A DNA stretch of 64,000 bases, taken from positions 124,001 to 188,000 of the forward strand of contig JADKJG010000001.1 of the NCBI GenBank assembly GCA_016722375.1. The letters run 5' to 3'. This document shows, one piece after another, positions 63,186 to 64,000 of this stretch. The notes under the pieces are model-generated. The model saw nothing but the letters and a program-made list of their open reading frames with translations. It was not told the DNA's origin and ran no database searches. This stretch comes from Bacteroidota bacterium. Its GTDB lineage: Bacteria > Bacteroidota > Bacteroidia > Chitinophagales > LD1. The translations under genes were made by a program, and so were the position numbers. Numbering within the stretch: the stretch's first letter is position 1; each line of letters begins with the position of its first letter.

Positions 63186-64000
63186 ATGAACACGAGGCTA
63201 GTCAATATTATTATTGCTGGTATATCCATTGCACTTATAGGGCTGATATACATTCAGGTGCGGTGGATAAAGGAGAATTATTTGGTGCGCGAAGAGCGTT
63301 TCGACCAAGGTGTTTATCTGGCACTCAATAATTTGTCTCGTGAAATAGAACGGACCGAAGCCACTAATTATTTTGCAGCAATGGGGCTGAGAGAATCGGG
63401 CAGAGATATGGAGCAAGTCTATGACTCGGTTGCCAGCGTCCGTTCAGAAAACGCCCGTTACTCTTTGGTGGACTCTATGGGGCAACATGCCATGAAGTTT
63501 GGCTTCAGCGATTCGGGGGGGCGCTTCATTTCTAAGTTCATGGGGAGTATTACCTATTTGCAAGAAAAGGCCATGCGTCTGCATCAGTTGAATGTAAAAG
63601 ACGTTGCTAGTCGCGAAGAAGCAAGAGAAAGGCATATCATTGAAATGCAGTTTAAGAAATACAACCACATGTTTCAGGATTTGGCCATGCAGTTTATGCT
63701 GGATGATAAATGCCTGAAAGATCGCGTGAACGGCGACGCAGTGCAAGCCATGCTGAAAAATGAACTTAAAAAGGAAGGAATCCATACGCCCTTCGAGTAT
63801 GCCATTTTCGACAATTGGAGCAGCGGTATGCTCTATGGGGATTTGCTTGCAAGCCGCGAAGAAGCACTCTCTACCCACTTTTACTCCATCCGGCTTTTTC
63901 CCAATGACCTCTATGAAAATTCGGGGGTGATGGTCATTAACTTTCCCGAAAAGCGGAACTACATCTTTCACTCTATGTGGATGATTCTTTCGGCTACTGC
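63186..64000 (+). CDS. Two-component sensor histidine kinase, N-terminal part (truncated by window edge)
   Basis: From the ATG at 63186 about 271 codons are open to the right edge. Membrane helix 1 (IIIAGISIALIGLIYIQV) is followed by a ~230-residue periplasmic helical sensor domain, and a second span begins at the edge (FHSMWMILSATA). This build is typical of Bacteroidota sensor kinases; the HisKA and ATPase domains must lie beyond the window. Class assignment is by layout only. Confidence 0.7.
   Translation, partial: MNTRLVNIIIAGISIALIGLIYIQVRWIKENYLVREERFDQGVYLALNNLSREIERTEATNYFAAMGLRESGRDMEQVYDSVASVRSENARYSLVDSMGQHAMKFGFSDSGGRFISKFMGSITYLQEKAMRLHQLNVKDVASREEARERHIIEMQFKKYNHMFQDLAMQFMLDDKCLKDRVNGDAVQAMLKNELKKEGIHTPFEYAIFDNWSSGMLYGDLLASREEALSTHFYSIRLFPNDLYENSGVMVINFPEKRNYIFHSMWMILSAT

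Noticed and set aside
63444..63971. 175-codon minus-strand frame at the right edge
   Set aside because: Shadow of the sensor kinase gene, whose plus-strand frame has a membrane helix and coding-like composition.
1..64000. tRNA or rRNA genes, prophage or insertion sequence
   Set aside because: No transposase, integrase, phage structural gene or recognisable tRNA/rRNA sequence was seen on either strand by eye; a short tRNA could have been missed.

Overview
The window comes from a Bacteroidota (Bacteroidetes) chromosome, probably a Chitinophagales/Sphingobacteriales-like environmental lineage. The evidence is the many type IX secretion system (T9SS) cargo genes with C-terminal sorting domains, Bacteroidota-type promoters (TTTG-N19-TAnnTTTG), A-rich leaders instead of strong Shine-Dalgarno sites, a long FtsZ C-terminal tail, and SprA-like and M43 cytophagalysin-like proteins. 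The taxonomy is inferred from gene content only.

Layout. 0-4.3 kb: 3' end of tdk, two tandem broken paralogs, a secreted DUF6134-like protein, and a PhoU-like/PiT phosphate pair. 4.3-5.7 kb: non-coding block with a phased palindrome array and a broken lipoprotein. 5.8-9.9 kb: a giant outer-membrane protein and a small secreted protein. 9.9-18.1 kb (minus strand): rpsO-pnp, HMG-CoA-lyase-like gene, an FN3 protein and smc. 18.3-31 kb: accessory surface genes (M43 protease, beta-barrel, PKD protein, two tandem collagen-like proteins). 30.6-34.5 kb: ftsQ-ftsA-ftsZ on the minus strand. 34.8-40.3 kb: T9SS cargo and repeats. 40.7-44.4 kb: DEAD-box helicase, a GATase-like periplasmic protein, an orphan nucleotidyltransferase and an FN3 paralog. 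45-48.8 kb: two tandem M43 proteases. 49-54.7 kb: housekeeping (mdh, a thioredoxin-family gene, ABM monooxygenase, SAM hydroxide adenosyltransferase, phoH, purC). 54.8-62.3 kb: accessory genes with FN3 relics, a dnaE 3' relic, an S74 adhesin and lipoproteins. 62.5-64 kb: a thioredoxin-like protein and the start of a sensor histidine kinase.

Two patterns cut across the window. (1) Five separate intergenic arrays of short palindromes have unit spacing locked to 21 or 22 bp or multiples of 21 (63, 21, 21, 42 and 22 bp). Motif sequences differ between arrays but each is uniform within its array. The spacing is two helical turns, so each array puts its palindromes on one face of the DNA. I do not recognise this as a named element class; it is the best candidate here for an undescribed system. 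(2) Seven apparent frameshifts, including one in the essential gene ftsZ and one in phoH, all run in the direction of a single missing base. At least three sit in short homopolymers. This looks like systematic consensus under-calling rather than gene decay.

Functionally the window mixes core growth genes (division, chromosome condensation, RNA decay, purine synthesis) with islands of secreted or surface proteins whose intergenic spaces hold most of the repeats.
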